From: Afipia sp. P52-10
GTDB taxonomy: Bacteria; Pseudomonadota; Alphaproteobacteria; Rhizobiales; Xanthobacteraceae
Assembly: GCF_000516555.1 (NCBI RefSeq)
Contig: NZ_AZSJ01000003.1
Span: forward strand, 1,010,065 to 1,074,064
DNA length: 64,000 nt
Reading direction: 5' to 3'
In this document: positions 35,244 through 43,658 of the stretch, one piece after another
Layout of the letters: each line of letters starts with the position of its first letter
Numbering within the stretch: the stretch's first letter is position 1
Program-made: the position numbers and the translations under genes
Notes under the pieces: model-generated
Database searches by the model: none
Told to the model about the DNA's origin: nothing
What the model saw: only the letters and a program-made list of their open reading frames with translations

Positions 35244-35669
35244 TCAGGGCTGAAGGACCTTTTGCATGCATACGGTCCTGGTATCGCGGAAGCCGAGCTT
35301 GCCGTAGAAGTCGAGAACCTGGGTGTTCTCCTCGCGCACCAGCAATTGCAGCTTCCAGACCCCGCGCGCGATCAGCCATGCTTCTGCAGCCTGCATCATC
35401 GCCCGGCCGAGACCCTGGCCCTGATGCTGCGGATCGGTTGCGAGATAATAGACCCAGCCCCGGTGCCCATCCTCGCCGACCATCGCCGTGGCGACGACGC
35501 GGTTGCCGATCTCCGCCACCAAGATGGTGGAATGCGCATCCCGGCGCGCGAACGTGATGTCCTTGAGCGGATCGTTCCAGGGCCGCGCGACGCCGGCCGC
35601 ATGCCAGATGGCGACAACCTGATCAATGTCTTCGTCGCGAAGTTCGCGGATGTGATGCTGTGCCGCCAT
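35244..35669 (-). CDS. GNAT family N-acetyltransferase (YpeA-like)
   Basis: This 141-residue protein contains IRELRDEDIDQVVAIWHAAG, the YpeA-type opening, and the acetyl-CoA pyrophosphate loop in ATDPQHQGQGLGRAMMQAAE. It ends with ENTQVLDFYGKLGFRDTRTV. It transfers an acetyl group to an amine; the target is unknown, and YpeA itself has no firmly known substrate. It lies 131 bases upstream of the hydrolase gene on the same strand and may be in the same operon, without a clear hint of joint function. Confidence 0.88.
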   Translation of the reverse strand: MAAQHHIRELRDEDIDQVVAIWHAAGVARPWNDPLKDITFARRDAHSTILVAEIGNRVVATAMVGEDGHRGWVYYLATDPQHQGQGLGRAMMQAAEAWLIARGVWKLQLLVREENTQVLDFYGKLGFRDTRTVCMQKVLQP

Positions 35670-35806
35670 GTGCTCTGAGCCGTTGATGCGCGAGACACCG
35701 GCTTTCCCTCATTGGCAGCGCAAGATCAACCGGTTTCTGTCCTTTCTGCGTTTCCGCTCGAACGTCGACGACAAAGCATCTGCGCACAGCATCGAGTTGT
35801 TGCATC

Positions 35807-36175
35807 TCACACCGTCAGCGCCAGCACCCGCAGACGATGGCCGTCCGGATCGAGCGCGACGAAGGTCCGGCCGAAGTCCATGTCCACCGGAGCCTGCAGC
35901 ATGGGTACGCCCCGCGCGCGCCAGTCGGCATGGGTCGCATCGACCGCCTGTGAACTTTCGACGGCAATGCCGATCTCGCCGCCGCCACCTGCAGCCGCAG
36001 CTGCCGGCTGGGCCGTATGTCGCGACCACAGCCCAAGCTTGAGTCCGGAGGCGAGCACGAACAGCACGAAAGTCGGGGACGTCTCCACCGGCGCGCAGTC
36101 GAGCAGCGCACGATAGAACTCGCCGCTGGCTTGCGGGTCGTCGACATATAAAAGCATGTAGGTCGGGTGCGGCAT
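35807..36175 (-). CDS. VOC family protein (glyoxalase/bleomycin-resistance fold)
   Basis: This 122-residue protein has the paired beta-alpha-beta-beta-beta modules: TYMLLYVDDPQASGEFYRAL at the start and TFVALDPDGHRLRVLAL at the end. Metal-ligand residues are only partly evident, with a C-terminal His in DPDGHRL where many family members have Glu. It lies 67 bases behind a YafY-type WYL regulator on the same strand, a common pairing in Proteobacteria, so the regulator probably controls it. The ligand is unknown. Confidence 0.85.
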   Translation of the reverse strand: MPHPTYMLLYVDDPQASGEFYRALLDCAPVETSPTFVLFVLASGLKLGLWSRHTAQPAAAAAGGGGEIGIAVESSQAVDATHADWRARGVPMLQAPVDMDFGRTFVALDPDGHRLRVLALTV

Positions 36176-36242
36176 CGTCGATCTCCTAAGGTCCAACGAT
36201 CCGACGATAGACTGCGCCACTGTCAGTTTCCGGCAGTGGCGA

Positions 36243-36926
36243 TTAGGCGGTTTCGATGCCTTCGCTCTCGCGCCAGGCCTGCAACAGCGCCTGCCGGCGG
36301 CGGGCGTAACGCTCTTCGCCCGGCTCGAGGCTGAGGATGCGGTCAGCACGGAAATGCCGAAAGTCCTCGCGCAGCTCGCACCACGCCACCACCATCCGCA
36401 CACGGTCGAAGAAGCCGAGCGCGAACGGCCAGATAATCCGTTGCGTGCAGACGCCATTGACGTCGCGATAGTGAATGCCGAGCTTGCGCTCGAAACGGAT
36501 CGCTCTACGGATGATGGACACATCGACGCTCTCGACCACCGATTCGCCGGGAGCAATCAGCAGGTTCGCATCGAGACTCTCGCGCAGATCGGCCGGCAGC
36601 ACGGCCGCGATCTTGGCAAGCGCATCGCGCGCGGCGAGACCCAAGGGCGTGTCGGCACGGACGGCGACCCAGCGCGACCCGAGCACCAGCGCCTCCAGCT
36701 CATCCTCGGAGAACATCAACGGCGGCAGCATGAAGCCGGGACGCAGCACATAGCCGATGCCCGGCTCGCCATCGATGTGCGCGCCCTGCGCCTGCAGCGT
36801 GGCGATATCGCGATAGAGCGTCCGAATGCTGATGCGCAGCTCGTCGGCCAGCACCTGGCCGCTAACCGGCTGGCGATGGCGGCGCAGCACTTGCAGAAGA
36901 TCGAGCAGGCGGGCGGAGCGCGACAT
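36243..36926 (-). CDS. YafY-type HTH and WYL-domain transcriptional regulator
   Basis: This is 227 residues from the ATG at 36926. The N-terminal helix-turn-helix reads RLLDLLQVLRRHRQPVSGQV followed by LADELRISIRTLYRDIATLQ. The WYL-type ligand domain contains IHYRDVNGVCTQRIIWPFAL and MVVAWCELREDFRHFR. The YafY group often represses itself and a neighbouring VOC or stress gene, in line with the VOC gene 67 bases downstream. A longer frame from 36959 adds 11 residues that do not fit the family. Confidence 0.87.
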   Translation of the reverse strand: MSRSARLLDLLQVLRRHRQPVSGQVLADELRISIRTLYRDIATLQAQGAHIDGEPGIGYVLRPGFMLPPLMFSEDELEALVLGSRWVAVRADTPLGLAARDALAKIAAVLPADLRESLDANLLIAPGESVVESVDVSIIRRAIRFERKLGIHYRDVNGVCTQRIIWPFALGFFDRVRMVVAWCELREDFRHFRADRILSLEPGEERYARRRQALLQAWRESEGIETA

Positions 36927-37006
36927 GATGCGCACCACCCTAGTGGCCACGTGTGCCAATTTCTGGCAGCAGCCGGCACGCTCAAGGCGCAGGAGACCTA
37001 TTCTCG

Positions 37007-37630
37007 TCAGTCCTTATCGACCGGACCGCACCAGCCCGGCAGGTAACTGGCGTCCTGTCCCTTCGCGAGTTCCAGCGCAAGGTCGAGCGCGCGCTCGAAA
37101 TCCTTCTGCACGATCGGCCGCTTGATACGGCGGCGCATGAAGTCCGCCCACAGGAATTCGCTGAATGGCGTGGTGTCCTTGGCGAAGCCCCCCGCCCGGC
37201 GCAACGCGCCTGCCAGCGAGCGGTAAGGATCATCGACCAACTCCTCCACCGAGCCCGGAATGTCCTTGTAATCGCGGCGTCGCCCCTTGTCGTCGAACGG
37301 ATGCATCCAGCTCCGGTTATCGAGAACAATCCAGAACGCATCCTTCTCGAGATGACTGAGATCGCTGACAACGGTGATGAGCACATGCTCGACGCCTTCC
37401 TTCTGCAGGGCGAGCGCGAGATGATGGTGATCGATGACGAACGGCCGCTTCTTCGGTCCCATCACCACCGGGATCATATGCCGGCCGAGAAATTCAGCCC
37501 CCTTCTCGTCGCCTTCGTCGCGCCAGCGCTTCCGCTTCGATGCGACTTCGTGCATACCGACGGTGATCTGGGTCGGACGCAGATCCTTGATCTTGACCGG
37601 CTTCAGCAACGGCTCTCGTGCGCTATGCAT
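37007..37630 (-). CDS. ParB-like nuclease-domain protein (putative, PF08857-type)
   Basis: This is 207 residues from the ATG at 37630. VKIKDLRPTQITVGMHEVAS opens a ParB/Srx-like fold, followed by IPVVMGPKKRPFVIDHHHLA, the region with the conserved DHHH. The C-terminal part (FSEFLWADFMRRRIKRPI) is basic. It is unlikely to be the chromosome segregation ParB: there is no helix-turn-helix and no ParA nearby. Its role is unknown. It follows the SulP transporter gene by 60 bases on the same strand and may be co-transcribed with it. Confidence 0.75.
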   Translation of the reverse strand: MHSAREPLLKPVKIKDLRPTQITVGMHEVASKRKRWRDEGDEKGAEFLGRHMIPVVMGPKKRPFVIDHHHLALALQKEGVEHVLITVVSDLSHLEKDAFWIVLDNRSWMHPFDDKGRRRDYKDIPGSVEELVDDPYRSLAGALRRAGGFAKDTTPFSEFLWADFMRRRIKRPIVQKDFERALDLALELAKGQDASYLPGWCGPVDKD

Positions 37631-37690
37631 GGTGATGATCCTATCGACGTTCAAACCTGTTGTCGGCGCGGACATCGTCGAATGCACCGG

Positions 37691-39394
37691 TCATGCCGCG
37701 GTCTCCTTCGGCGCCAGCGTGTTCACAGCTTCGGCGACGCTGTGAAACACGTGATCGCCGCCGAGTTCCGCAGCAACGCCGAAGCGTTCCAGCGCCCGCT
37801 GCGCCCGCACCGATTCCAGCCGCGCCAGGGCCAACACCACCCCTGCCGCCCGGCAGTGACCGATCACATCCTTCAGCGCCTGCGCGGCGGTGTAGTCGAT
37901 GTCGGCGATACCGCTCGCCTCCAGCACCACCAGCGACAGCGTACCCCGCCGCGCATCGATCAATCCGGTCATGCCGCGTTTGAAGGTGTCCGCATTGGCG
38001 AACAACAGGGGCGCCTGGAAGGCGACGACGGCGATGCCGTCTACGACCTCGCCCTGCATTGCGTGTTGCGCCGGCCACCACACGGTCGTCCCCGGCAGGC
38101 GACGCAGTTCGATCGGCGCGGTCTGCGTCGTCATCCAGACGCCGTGCAGCAGCGACAATCCAATGCCGATCGCCACGCCCGTTTCGATCGGCAGCATGAC
38201 GATCGAAACCATCGTCAGCAGCACCAATACGCCTTCGGCCCATGCCTGCCGCGCGACCGTCAGCATGGTGCCGAGACGGAAGATCCGCTGCGCCACGAAC
38301 AACAGCACGCCGGCCAGCGCCGCCTGCGGCACATGCGCCAGCAGCGCGCCGCCCCATAACACCAGCACCAGCACGATCACCGCAGCCACGAGCGCACCGA
38401 CCTGCGAGACACCGCCGGCCTCGACCACGACCGCGGTTCGCGGCGGACTGGCATTCACCGGAAACGCGCCGAACAAGGCGGACGCCAGATTGGCGGCGCC
38501 AAGACCGACGAAGTCGCGATTGATGTCGGGATCGCGCCCATCCGGATCGCGAAAGGAATGGCTTACCGTGGCCGTCTGCATCATCACGATCAGCGTGACG
38601 AGCAGCGCCAGCGGCACCAGCGGCCGCCATTCGTCAACGGCGGGCAACAACGGCTGCGGCAGACCTCCCGGCAGCGCGCCGAGCACGGCAACGCCCCGGT
38701 GCTCGAGATCGAAAGCGATTACGGCCAACGTCGCCAGCACCACCCCGACCAATGCCGCCGGGAAACGCGGATTGGCCCGCTCGCCGACGAGCATCAGCAC
38801 CAGCACGCCAAGGCCGATCGCTGCCGAATACGGATTGAAGGCACCGAGCTGATGCACGATCGCCATCACGCGGCTGGGGAAATCGCTGCCGCCGCCAGCG
38901 ATGCCGAGCAGGCTGGGCAACTGCGACATCAGGATATGCACGGCGATGCCGGCCAGAAACCCAGTAATCACCGGGGTCGACAGCAGATTGGCGACCCAGC
39001 CGAGCTTCAATATGCCGCCGAGCAACAGCATCAGCCCAACCAGGCAGGCCAGCGCCACGGCCGACGATCCCAATGTCCCGGCGCCGGACGCCACCAGCGC
39101 CGCCAACGTGCCGGCAAAGATCGGCGTGATCGTCGAGTCGGCGCCCACGGTCAGCACCCGGCTAGCGCCCAGCAGGGCAAAGCCGAGCGTCGCACCGATG
39201 AAGGCATAGAAACCGATCTGTGGCGCGAAGCCGCCGAGCTTGGCCGTCGCCATCTGCTCGGGGATGGTAATGGCCGCAAGCGTCAATCCCGCTATCGCAT
39301 CACGGCCGAGATGCGCCACGCGCCAGCCCTGAAACGGGTTGAACAGAAAGGACGATTTGCGCCGAGCCGCGCCGTCGATACTGTCCTCCGCCAC
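37691..39394 (-). CDS. SulP family inorganic anion transporter with STAS domain
   Basis: This 567-residue protein has about 12-14 hydrophobic segments, beginning IAGLTLAAITIPEQMATAKL and ADSTITPIFAGTLAAL. A C-terminal cytoplasmic STAS domain (about residues 440-560) contains LSLVVLEASGIADIDYTAA, with a Thr at the site that is Ser or Thr in anti-sigma antagonists. The family moves sulfate, bicarbonate or C4-dicarboxylates by symport or exchange. The start is GTG at 39394. No carbonic anhydrase or sulfate-assimilation gene is adjacent, so the substrate is open. Confidence 0.92.
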   Translation of the reverse strand: MAEDSIDGAARRKSSFLFNPFQGWRVAHLGRDAIAGLTLAAITIPEQMATAKLGGFAPQIGFYAFIGATLGFALLGASRVLTVGADSTITPIFAGTLAALVASGAGTLGSSAVALACLVGLMLLLGGILKLGWVANLLSTPVITGFLAGIAVHILMSQLPSLLGIAGGGSDFPSRVMAIVHQLGAFNPYSAAIGLGVLVLMLVGERANPRFPAALVGVVLATLAVIAFDLEHRGVAVLGALPGGLPQPLLPAVDEWRPLVPLALLVTLIVMMQTATVSHSFRDPDGRDPDINRDFVGLGAANLASALFGAFPVNASPPRTAVVVEAGGVSQVGALVAAVIVLVLVLWGGALLAHVPQAALAGVLLFVAQRIFRLGTMLTVARQAWAEGVLVLLTMVSIVMLPIETGVAIGIGLSLLHGVWMTTQTAPIELRRLPGTTVWWPAQHAMQGEVVDGIAVVAFQAPLLFANADTFKRGMTGLIDARRGTLSLVVLEASGIADIDYTAAQALKDVIGHCRAAGVVLALARLESVRAQRALERFGVAAELGGDHVFHSVAEAVNTLAPKETAA

Positions 39395-39490
39395 AGCCGT
39401 ACTCCCTCACTGGTCGGGCGCATCACTGTAGTACGAACCATCATCCGGAACCATCCGGCGGGATGTTACCGCGTCACATGCGCGTGAGAT

Positions 39491-39982
39491 TCAGGCCGGC
39501 GGCTCGAACGCGGCGAGATAGGTCTTCAGCAGCGCATCAAGCGCAGCCTTGTCCCGCGCCGACAGCGCCGCCGTCAGCCGGATTTGGGTCTGCACATGCG
39601 CGGTTACCGCGGCATCGATCTTGGCGAAGCCTTTGTCGGTCAGCGAAATGACCACGCTCCGCCGATCGTCGGGATGTCCGGCCCGTGTCACCAGCCCAGC
39701 CTTTTCAAGCTGGTCGATCCGGTGCGTCATCGTCCCCGACGTGATCATCATGGTCGCGAGCAGTTCGCTGGGCGACAGCGCATAGGGCGGACCTGAGCGC
39801 CGCAACGTCGCCAGCACATCGAAGCTACCGTCGTTCAGCCCGTGCGCGGCGAAGGTCTTCTCCATTTCCCGAGTCAGATGGTGGGCGATCCGACGCAGGC
39901 GGCCGATCAACCCCATCGGCAGGGTTTTCAGGTCCGGCCGCTCGCGGGCCCACTGGGCGAGAATGTCATCGACGCGATCCAT
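39491..39982 (-). CDS. MarR family transcriptional regulator
   Basis: This 163-residue winged-helix protein contains HHLTREMEKTFAAHGLNDGS, LATMMITSGTMTHRIDQLEK and the wing AGHPDDRRSVVISLTDKGFA. It is divergent from an EamA-type transporter, with two long palindromes in the 86-base gap, the normal arrangement for autorepression plus control of the exporter. The inducing ligand is unknown. A cysteine-based redox switch is not seen, since the protein has no cysteine. Confidence 0.93.
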   Translation of the reverse strand: MDRVDDILAQWARERPDLKTLPMGLIGRLRRIAHHLTREMEKTFAAHGLNDGSFDVLATLRRSGPPYALSPSELLATMMITSGTMTHRIDQLEKAGLVTRAGHPDDRRSVVISLTDKGFAKIDAAVTAHVQTQIRLTAALSARDKAALDALLKTYLAAFEPPA

Positions 39983-40004
39983 TCACGACACGGTGGCGCG
40001 GCTT

Positions 40005-40022
40005 TATCTTGACGTCAAGATA
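40005..40022. promoter_or_regulatory. MarR operator, site 1
   Basis: TATCTTGACGTCAAGATA is a perfect 18-base palindrome. It contains a possible -35 (TTGACG at 40009-40014) for the EamA gene, with TATCTT at 40031-40036 as -10. Confidence 0.75.
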
Positions 40023-40029
40023 TAACGAG

Positions 40030-40049
40030 TTATCTTGATATCAAGATAA
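40030..40049. promoter_or_regulatory. MarR operator, site 2
   Basis: TTATCTTGATATCAAGATAA is a perfect 20-base palindrome whose inner 18 bases differ from site 1 only at the two central positions. The centres are 26 bases apart. It covers the putative -10 of the EamA gene and ends 19 bases before its start codon. Confidence 0.78.
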
Positions 40050-40068
40050 ATGGCGTCTCGTCCATCTC

Positions 40069-40926
40069 ATGACCCGCAACACCGACCTGCTCCTCACGGC
40101 CCTCGCCCCCGCCATCTGGGGCAGCACCTATCTGATCACCACCGAGCTGTTGCCGCAGGGCTATCCGCTCACAGTGGCGATGTTGCGCGCGCTCCCGGCC
40201 GGCCTGCTGTTGCTGCTGATCGTCCGGCAACGACCAACCGGGATCTGGTGGGGACGCGTGCTGATCCTCGGTGCCTTGAACTTCGCGATCTTCTGGTGGC
40301 TGCTGTTCGTCGCGGCCTATCGTCTGCCGGGCGGCGTCGCAGCGACCGTAGGCGCGATCCAGCCGCTGATCGTCATCGGCCTCGCGCGGCTTCTGCTCGG
40401 GTCGCCGATCCGCGCCTTGTCGATCGCAGCCGCGGCTGCGGGAATGGCCGGCGTGGCGCTGCTGATCCTCACGCCACAAGCGGCGCTCGATCCGATCGGG
40501 ATCGTTGCCGGCCTCGGCTGCGCGATATCGATGGCGTTCGGCACCGTGCTGAGCCGCAAGTGGCAGCCGCCTGTTTCGCCGCTGACCTTCACCGCCTGGC
40601 AACTGACCGCCGGCGGCCTGCTGCTGTTGCCCGCAGCGCTGCTCCTGGAGCCCGCATTGCCGCCGCTCACCGCGCATAACCTGCTCGGCTTCACCTATCT
40701 CGGACTGATCGGTGCGGCGCTGACTTACATGCTCTGGTTTCGCGGCGTCGCCCGGCTCGATCCACCCGTGGTCGCCTCGCTCGGCTTCCTCAGCCCGATG
40801 ACCGCCGTCGTGCTCGGCTGGGCGGTGCTCGGGCAATCGCTCAGCCCGTTGCAGATCGCCGGAATGGCGGTCGTCCTTGCCAGCGTCTGGCTCAGCCAGC
40901 GCGCCCAGCCGAGCACGCCGCACTGA
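40069..40926 (+). CDS. EamA/RhaT family drug/metabolite transporter
   Basis: This 285-residue protein has ten hydrophobic segments and two internal EamA repeats, with ALAPAIWGSTYLITTELLPQ in the first and ISMAFGTVLSRKWQ at the start of the second. Exporters of this group move small metabolites or amino acids out of the cell. It is controlled by the divergent MarR protein through the two palindromes at 40005-40049, judging from position. No ribosome-binding site of note is seen. Confidence 0.92.
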   Translation: MTRNTDLLLTALAPAIWGSTYLITTELLPQGYPLTVAMLRALPAGLLLLLIVRQRPTGIWWGRVLILGALNFAIFWWLLFVAAYRLPGGVAATVGAIQPLIVIGLARLLLGSPIRALSIAAAAAGMAGVALLILTPQAALDPIGIVAGLGCAISMAFGTVLSRKWQPPVSPLTFTAWQLTAGGLLLLPAALLLEPALPPLTAHNLLGFTYLGLIGAALTYMLWFRGVARLDPPVVASLGFLSPMTAVVLGWAVLGQSLSPLQIAGMAVVLASVWLSQRAQPSTPH

Positions 40927-41010
40927 GCAATGTGGAAGCGTCGCCGTCGACGTCGGACGTCCGATAGTCAGGCCCGCCGCGCCACGAAAACGCCGCTGGT
41001 CTCCGTCAAC

Positions 41011-41037
41011 ATTATATATTATACAATAATATATAAT
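41011..41037. promoter_or_regulatory. BigR operator (12-3-12 AT-rich palindrome)
   Basis: ATTATATATTAT (41011-41022), spacer ACA, ATAATATATAAT (41026-41037): the arms are perfectly complementary. It lies 25 bases before the ATG of the DUF442-Blh gene. The BigR box of Agrobacterium and Xylella is a similar AT-rich palindrome overlapping the -10 region. Confidence 0.85.
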
Positions 41038-41062
41038 AATAACCAGAAGGACGGCATTGCCA

Positions 41063-42358
41063 ATGAAGCTCACCCCCATCACCGACCGGTTTTCCGTTTC
41101 CGGCCAACCTGAGATCGCCGACATCGCTCGCCTGAAGGCGGATGGCTTTGCGACCCTGGTGAACCTACGGCCGGACGGCGAGGACGGCAGCCAGCCCGGC
41201 CATGCGGCGGAAAGCCAGGCGGCGCGCGATACCGGCCTCGGCTACAGCTTCATTCCCGTGCGCGGCAGCAACATCACCCAGGCCGATATCGACGCCTTCC
41301 GCTCGGCGCTGGCCGCTGCGGAGGGATCCGTGGTCGCCCATTGTAAGGGCGGTACACGGGCGCTGACGCTCTATGCCCTGAGCGAAGTCCTCGACGGGCG
41401 CATGCCGGCTGCCGAGGTGATCGCCTTCGGCCAGACACATGGTTTCGATCTATCGAACGCCGCGGCCTGGCTCGCGGCCAAGGCGCAACAGCGCCCGCAT
41501 GTGCAGGGCTTCTTCGACCCGCGTACCTTCTCGATCCAGTATGTGGTCAGCGACCCCACGACCAAGCAGTGCGCCATCATCGATCCGGTGCTCGATTTCG
41601 ACGAAAAGTCCGGCGCGACCGCCACGACCAGCGCCGACGCGATCCTCGCCCACATCGCACGCGAAGGATTGACGGTCGCGTGGATCCTCGACACCCATCC
41701 GCATGCCGATCACTTCTCCGCCGCGCAGTATCTCAAGGCCAGGACCGGCGCGCCGACCGCAATCGGCTCGCACATCGCCGACGTCCAGACGCTCTGGAAG
41801 GATATCTACAACTGGCCGGAGCTTGCCGCCGACGGCTCGCAATGGGACCGGCTGTTCGCGCCCGGCGACCGCTTCATGATCGGATCGATCGAGGCGCGGG
41901 TGATGTTCTCGCCGGGACACACGCTCGCCTCCATCACCTATGTCATCGGCGATGCCGCCTTCATCCACGACACGCTGTTCATGCCGGACAGCGGCAGCGC
42001 CCGCGCCGATTTCCCTGGCGGCAATGCACGCGTGCTGTGGCGCTCGATCCAGGACATCCTGGCGCTGCCGGACACCACGCGCCTGTTCACCGGCCACGAC
42101 TATCAGCCGCACGGCCGCGCGCCGCGCTGGGAGAGCAGCGTGGCCGAACAGAAGCGCACCAACCCGCATGTCGCCCATTGCGACGAAGCAGCCTTCGTCG
42201 CGCTGCGCGAGGCCCGCGACCGCACGCTGCCGATGCCGAAGCTGATCCTGCACGCGCTGCAGGTGAACATTTCCGGCGGCCGCCTGCCCGAGCCGGAGGC
42301 GAACGGCCGGCGTTATCTCAAATTCCCGCTTGATGTGTTGACAGGCGCAGCATGGTGA
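41063..42358 (+). CDS. blh: DUF442 sulfurtransferase fused to metallo-beta-lactamase persulfide dioxygenase (Blh)
   Basis: This is 431 residues from the ATG at 41063 (AGAAGGA upstream; a TTG two codons earlier is possible). The first 140 residues are the DUF442 rhodanese/phosphatase-like domain with Cys94 in AHCKGGTRA. The second domain has the metal motif THPHADH (His212, His214, Asp216, His217), SPGHT (His286), HDTLF (Asp303) and GHD (His345), as in ETHE1-type persulfide dioxygenases. Blh oxidises sulfane sulfur made from H2S in the cytoplasm. It is first in a four-gene operon with bigR. Confidence 0.93.
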   Translation: MKLTPITDRFSVSGQPEIADIARLKADGFATLVNLRPDGEDGSQPGHAAESQAARDTGLGYSFIPVRGSNITQADIDAFRSALAAAEGSVVAHCKGGTRALTLYALSEVLDGRMPAAEVIAFGQTHGFDLSNAAAWLAAKAQQRPHVQGFFDPRTFSIQYVVSDPTTKQCAIIDPVLDFDEKSGATATTSADAILAHIAREGLTVAWILDTHPHADHFSAAQYLKARTGAPTAIGSHIADVQTLWKDIYNWPELAADGSQWDRLFAPGDRFMIGSIEARVMFSPGHTLASITYVIGDAAFIHDTLFMPDSGSARADFPGGNARVLWRSIQDILALPDTTRLFTGHDYQPHGRAPRWESSVAEQKRTNPHVAHCDEAAFVALREARDRTLPMPKLILHALQVNISGGRLPEPEANGRRYLKFPLDVLTGAAW

Positions 42359-42705
42359 TGGCGATGGGTACGGCGAGAGCGCTGAAGATCAAGACCAAGG
42401 GTCCGCCGACGATGGCAGCGCGCGCCACCGAGGCATCGGTGCTGCTGAAAACGCTGGCCCATCCCGCGCGGCTGATGCTCGCCTGCACCCTGGTCGATGG
42501 CGAATATTCGGTCGGCGCTCTGGAAGAGAAACTCGGCATCCATCAACCGAGCCTCTCGCAGCAACTCACCGTGCTGCGTGAGGCGCGCATCGTCGAGGCC
42601 CGACGCGACGGCAAGCAAATCTACTACCGGCTGACGGCGGAGAAGGCCGCGCAACTGATCGCCGCACTCTATGCCATCTTCTGCAAACCGGGAGGCACAG
42701 CATGA
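42352..42705 (+). CDS. bigR: ArsR/SmtB family sulfide-responsive repressor BigR
   Basis: This is 117 residues. The helix-turn-helix reads VGALEEKLGIHQPSLSQQL and the wing is RRDGKQIYYRL. Two cysteines, Cys45 (LMLACTLVDG) and Cys111 (YAIFCKP), match the pair that forms a disulfide or persulfide bridge in BigR/SqrR and releases DNA. It overlaps the end of blh; ATGs at 42352, 42358 and 42364 are all possible starts. It ends in the ATGA of the next gene. It probably represses its own operon through the palindrome at 41011-41037. Confidence 0.92.
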   Translation: MVMAMGTARALKIKTKGPPTMAARATEASVLLKTLAHPARLMLACTLVDGEYSVGALEEKLGIHQPSLSQQLTVLREARIVEARRDGKQIYYRLTAEKAAQLIAALYAIFCKPGGTA

Positions 42706-43127
42706 GCGGATACGGCTGGTCACTCGCGGGAGGCATGCTGATCGGCCTCTCCGCCGCACTGCTGTTGCTGCTCAACGGCCGCATCGCCGGCATCAGCGGT
42801 ATCGTCGGACGGCTGGCGCTGGGGTCGAACCTTGCCGTCAACGGCGCGTTCGTGATCGGCCTGATGCTCGGCCCGCTCATCCTGCTCGGAGTGTTCGGAC
42901 ATGAACCTGCGATCACGATCACCGTGTCATGGCCGTGGATCATCGTCGCCGGCCTGCTTGTCGGCTTCGGCACGCGCATGGGCTCCGGCTGCACATCCGG
43001 TCACGGCGTGCTTGGCCTTGCCCGCCTCTCGCCCCGTTCGTTCGCAGCCGTCGCGACTTTTCTCATCGCCGGTGTCGCAACCGTCGCCGTCATGAAAGGT
43101 TTCGCCCCATGGATCTTCGCCTCATGA
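42702..43127 (+). CDS. YeeE/YedE family half-size membrane protein, N-terminal-like half
   Basis: This 141-residue protein has four hydrophobic segments. The conserved motif GSGCTSGHGVLGLARLSPRS holds the sulfur-handling cysteine. It corresponds to the first half of YeeE/TsuA-type thiosulfate or sulfur-species transporters. It overlaps bigR and the next gene, each by ATGA. The pair probably forms one transporter that moves a sulfur compound across the inner membrane in the sulfide-detoxification operon. Confidence 0.88.
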   Translation: MSGYGWSLAGGMLIGLSAALLLLLNGRIAGISGIVGRLALGSNLAVNGAFVIGLMLGPLILLGVFGHEPAITITVSWPWIIVAGLLVGFGTRMGSGCTSGHGVLGLARLSPRSFAAVATFLIAGVATVAVMKGFAPWIFAS

Positions 43128-43558
43128 ACGCTCACGGCGCACGAATCCTGGTCGCGCTGGTGGCGGGTCTGACCTTCGGCTTCGGCCTCGCTTTGTCAGG
43201 CATGCTGGACCCGATGCGCATCCAGGGATTTCTCGACATCTTTGGCGACTGGGATCCGAGCCTGATGTTCGTGCTCGGGGGCGCGGTTTCGGTCGCCTTC
43301 GTCGGCGTGCGGATCATGCGGCGCATGCAGCGGCCCGCCTTCGACAGTTCCTTCCAGCTACCGACGGCCACAGCCGTCGATTCTCGCTTGATCTTGGGTG
43401 CGGTGCTGTTCGGAGCGGGCTGGGGACTGGGCGGCTTCTGTCCCGGCCCTGCCGTGGCTTCGCTCTCGCTCGGACTTTGGCAGACCTGGCTGTTCGTCGC
43501 GGCCATGCTCGCCGGTATAACGCTGCACGATCGCACCGCGATCGGACGCAGCGACTAA
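43124..43558 (+). CDS. YeeE/YedE family half-size membrane protein, C-terminal-like half
   Basis: This is 144 residues starting at the ATGA overlap with the previous stop. It begins ILVALVAGLTFGFGLALSGM and has GWGLGGFCPGPAVASLSLG, the second conserved cysteine motif of the family. It is needed with the preceding protein to make a full-length equivalent. The frame opens well upstream, but those residues are a shadow of the preceding gene. It ends the bigR operon; no obvious terminator is seen. Confidence 0.88.
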   Translation: MNAHGARILVALVAGLTFGFGLALSGMLDPMRIQGFLDIFGDWDPSLMFVLGGAVSVAFVGVRIMRRMQRPAFDSSFQLPTATAVDSRLILGAVLFGAGWGLGGFCPGPAVASLSLGLWQTWLFVAAMLAGITLHDRTAIGRSD

Positions 43559-43658
43559 CGCGCTGCGGCAGGTCCGCGCAGATCCGCGGCAAGCGGCCGG
43601 CGCCGTATTGAGATTCGGCAGGATATTCCCATATATCCGTGATCCGGGAGTGCTTGCC

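Noticed and set aside
35028..35557. Arg/Pro-rich 176-codon frame
   Set aside because: It is antisense to parts of the GNAT and hydrolase genes and has no ribosome-binding site.
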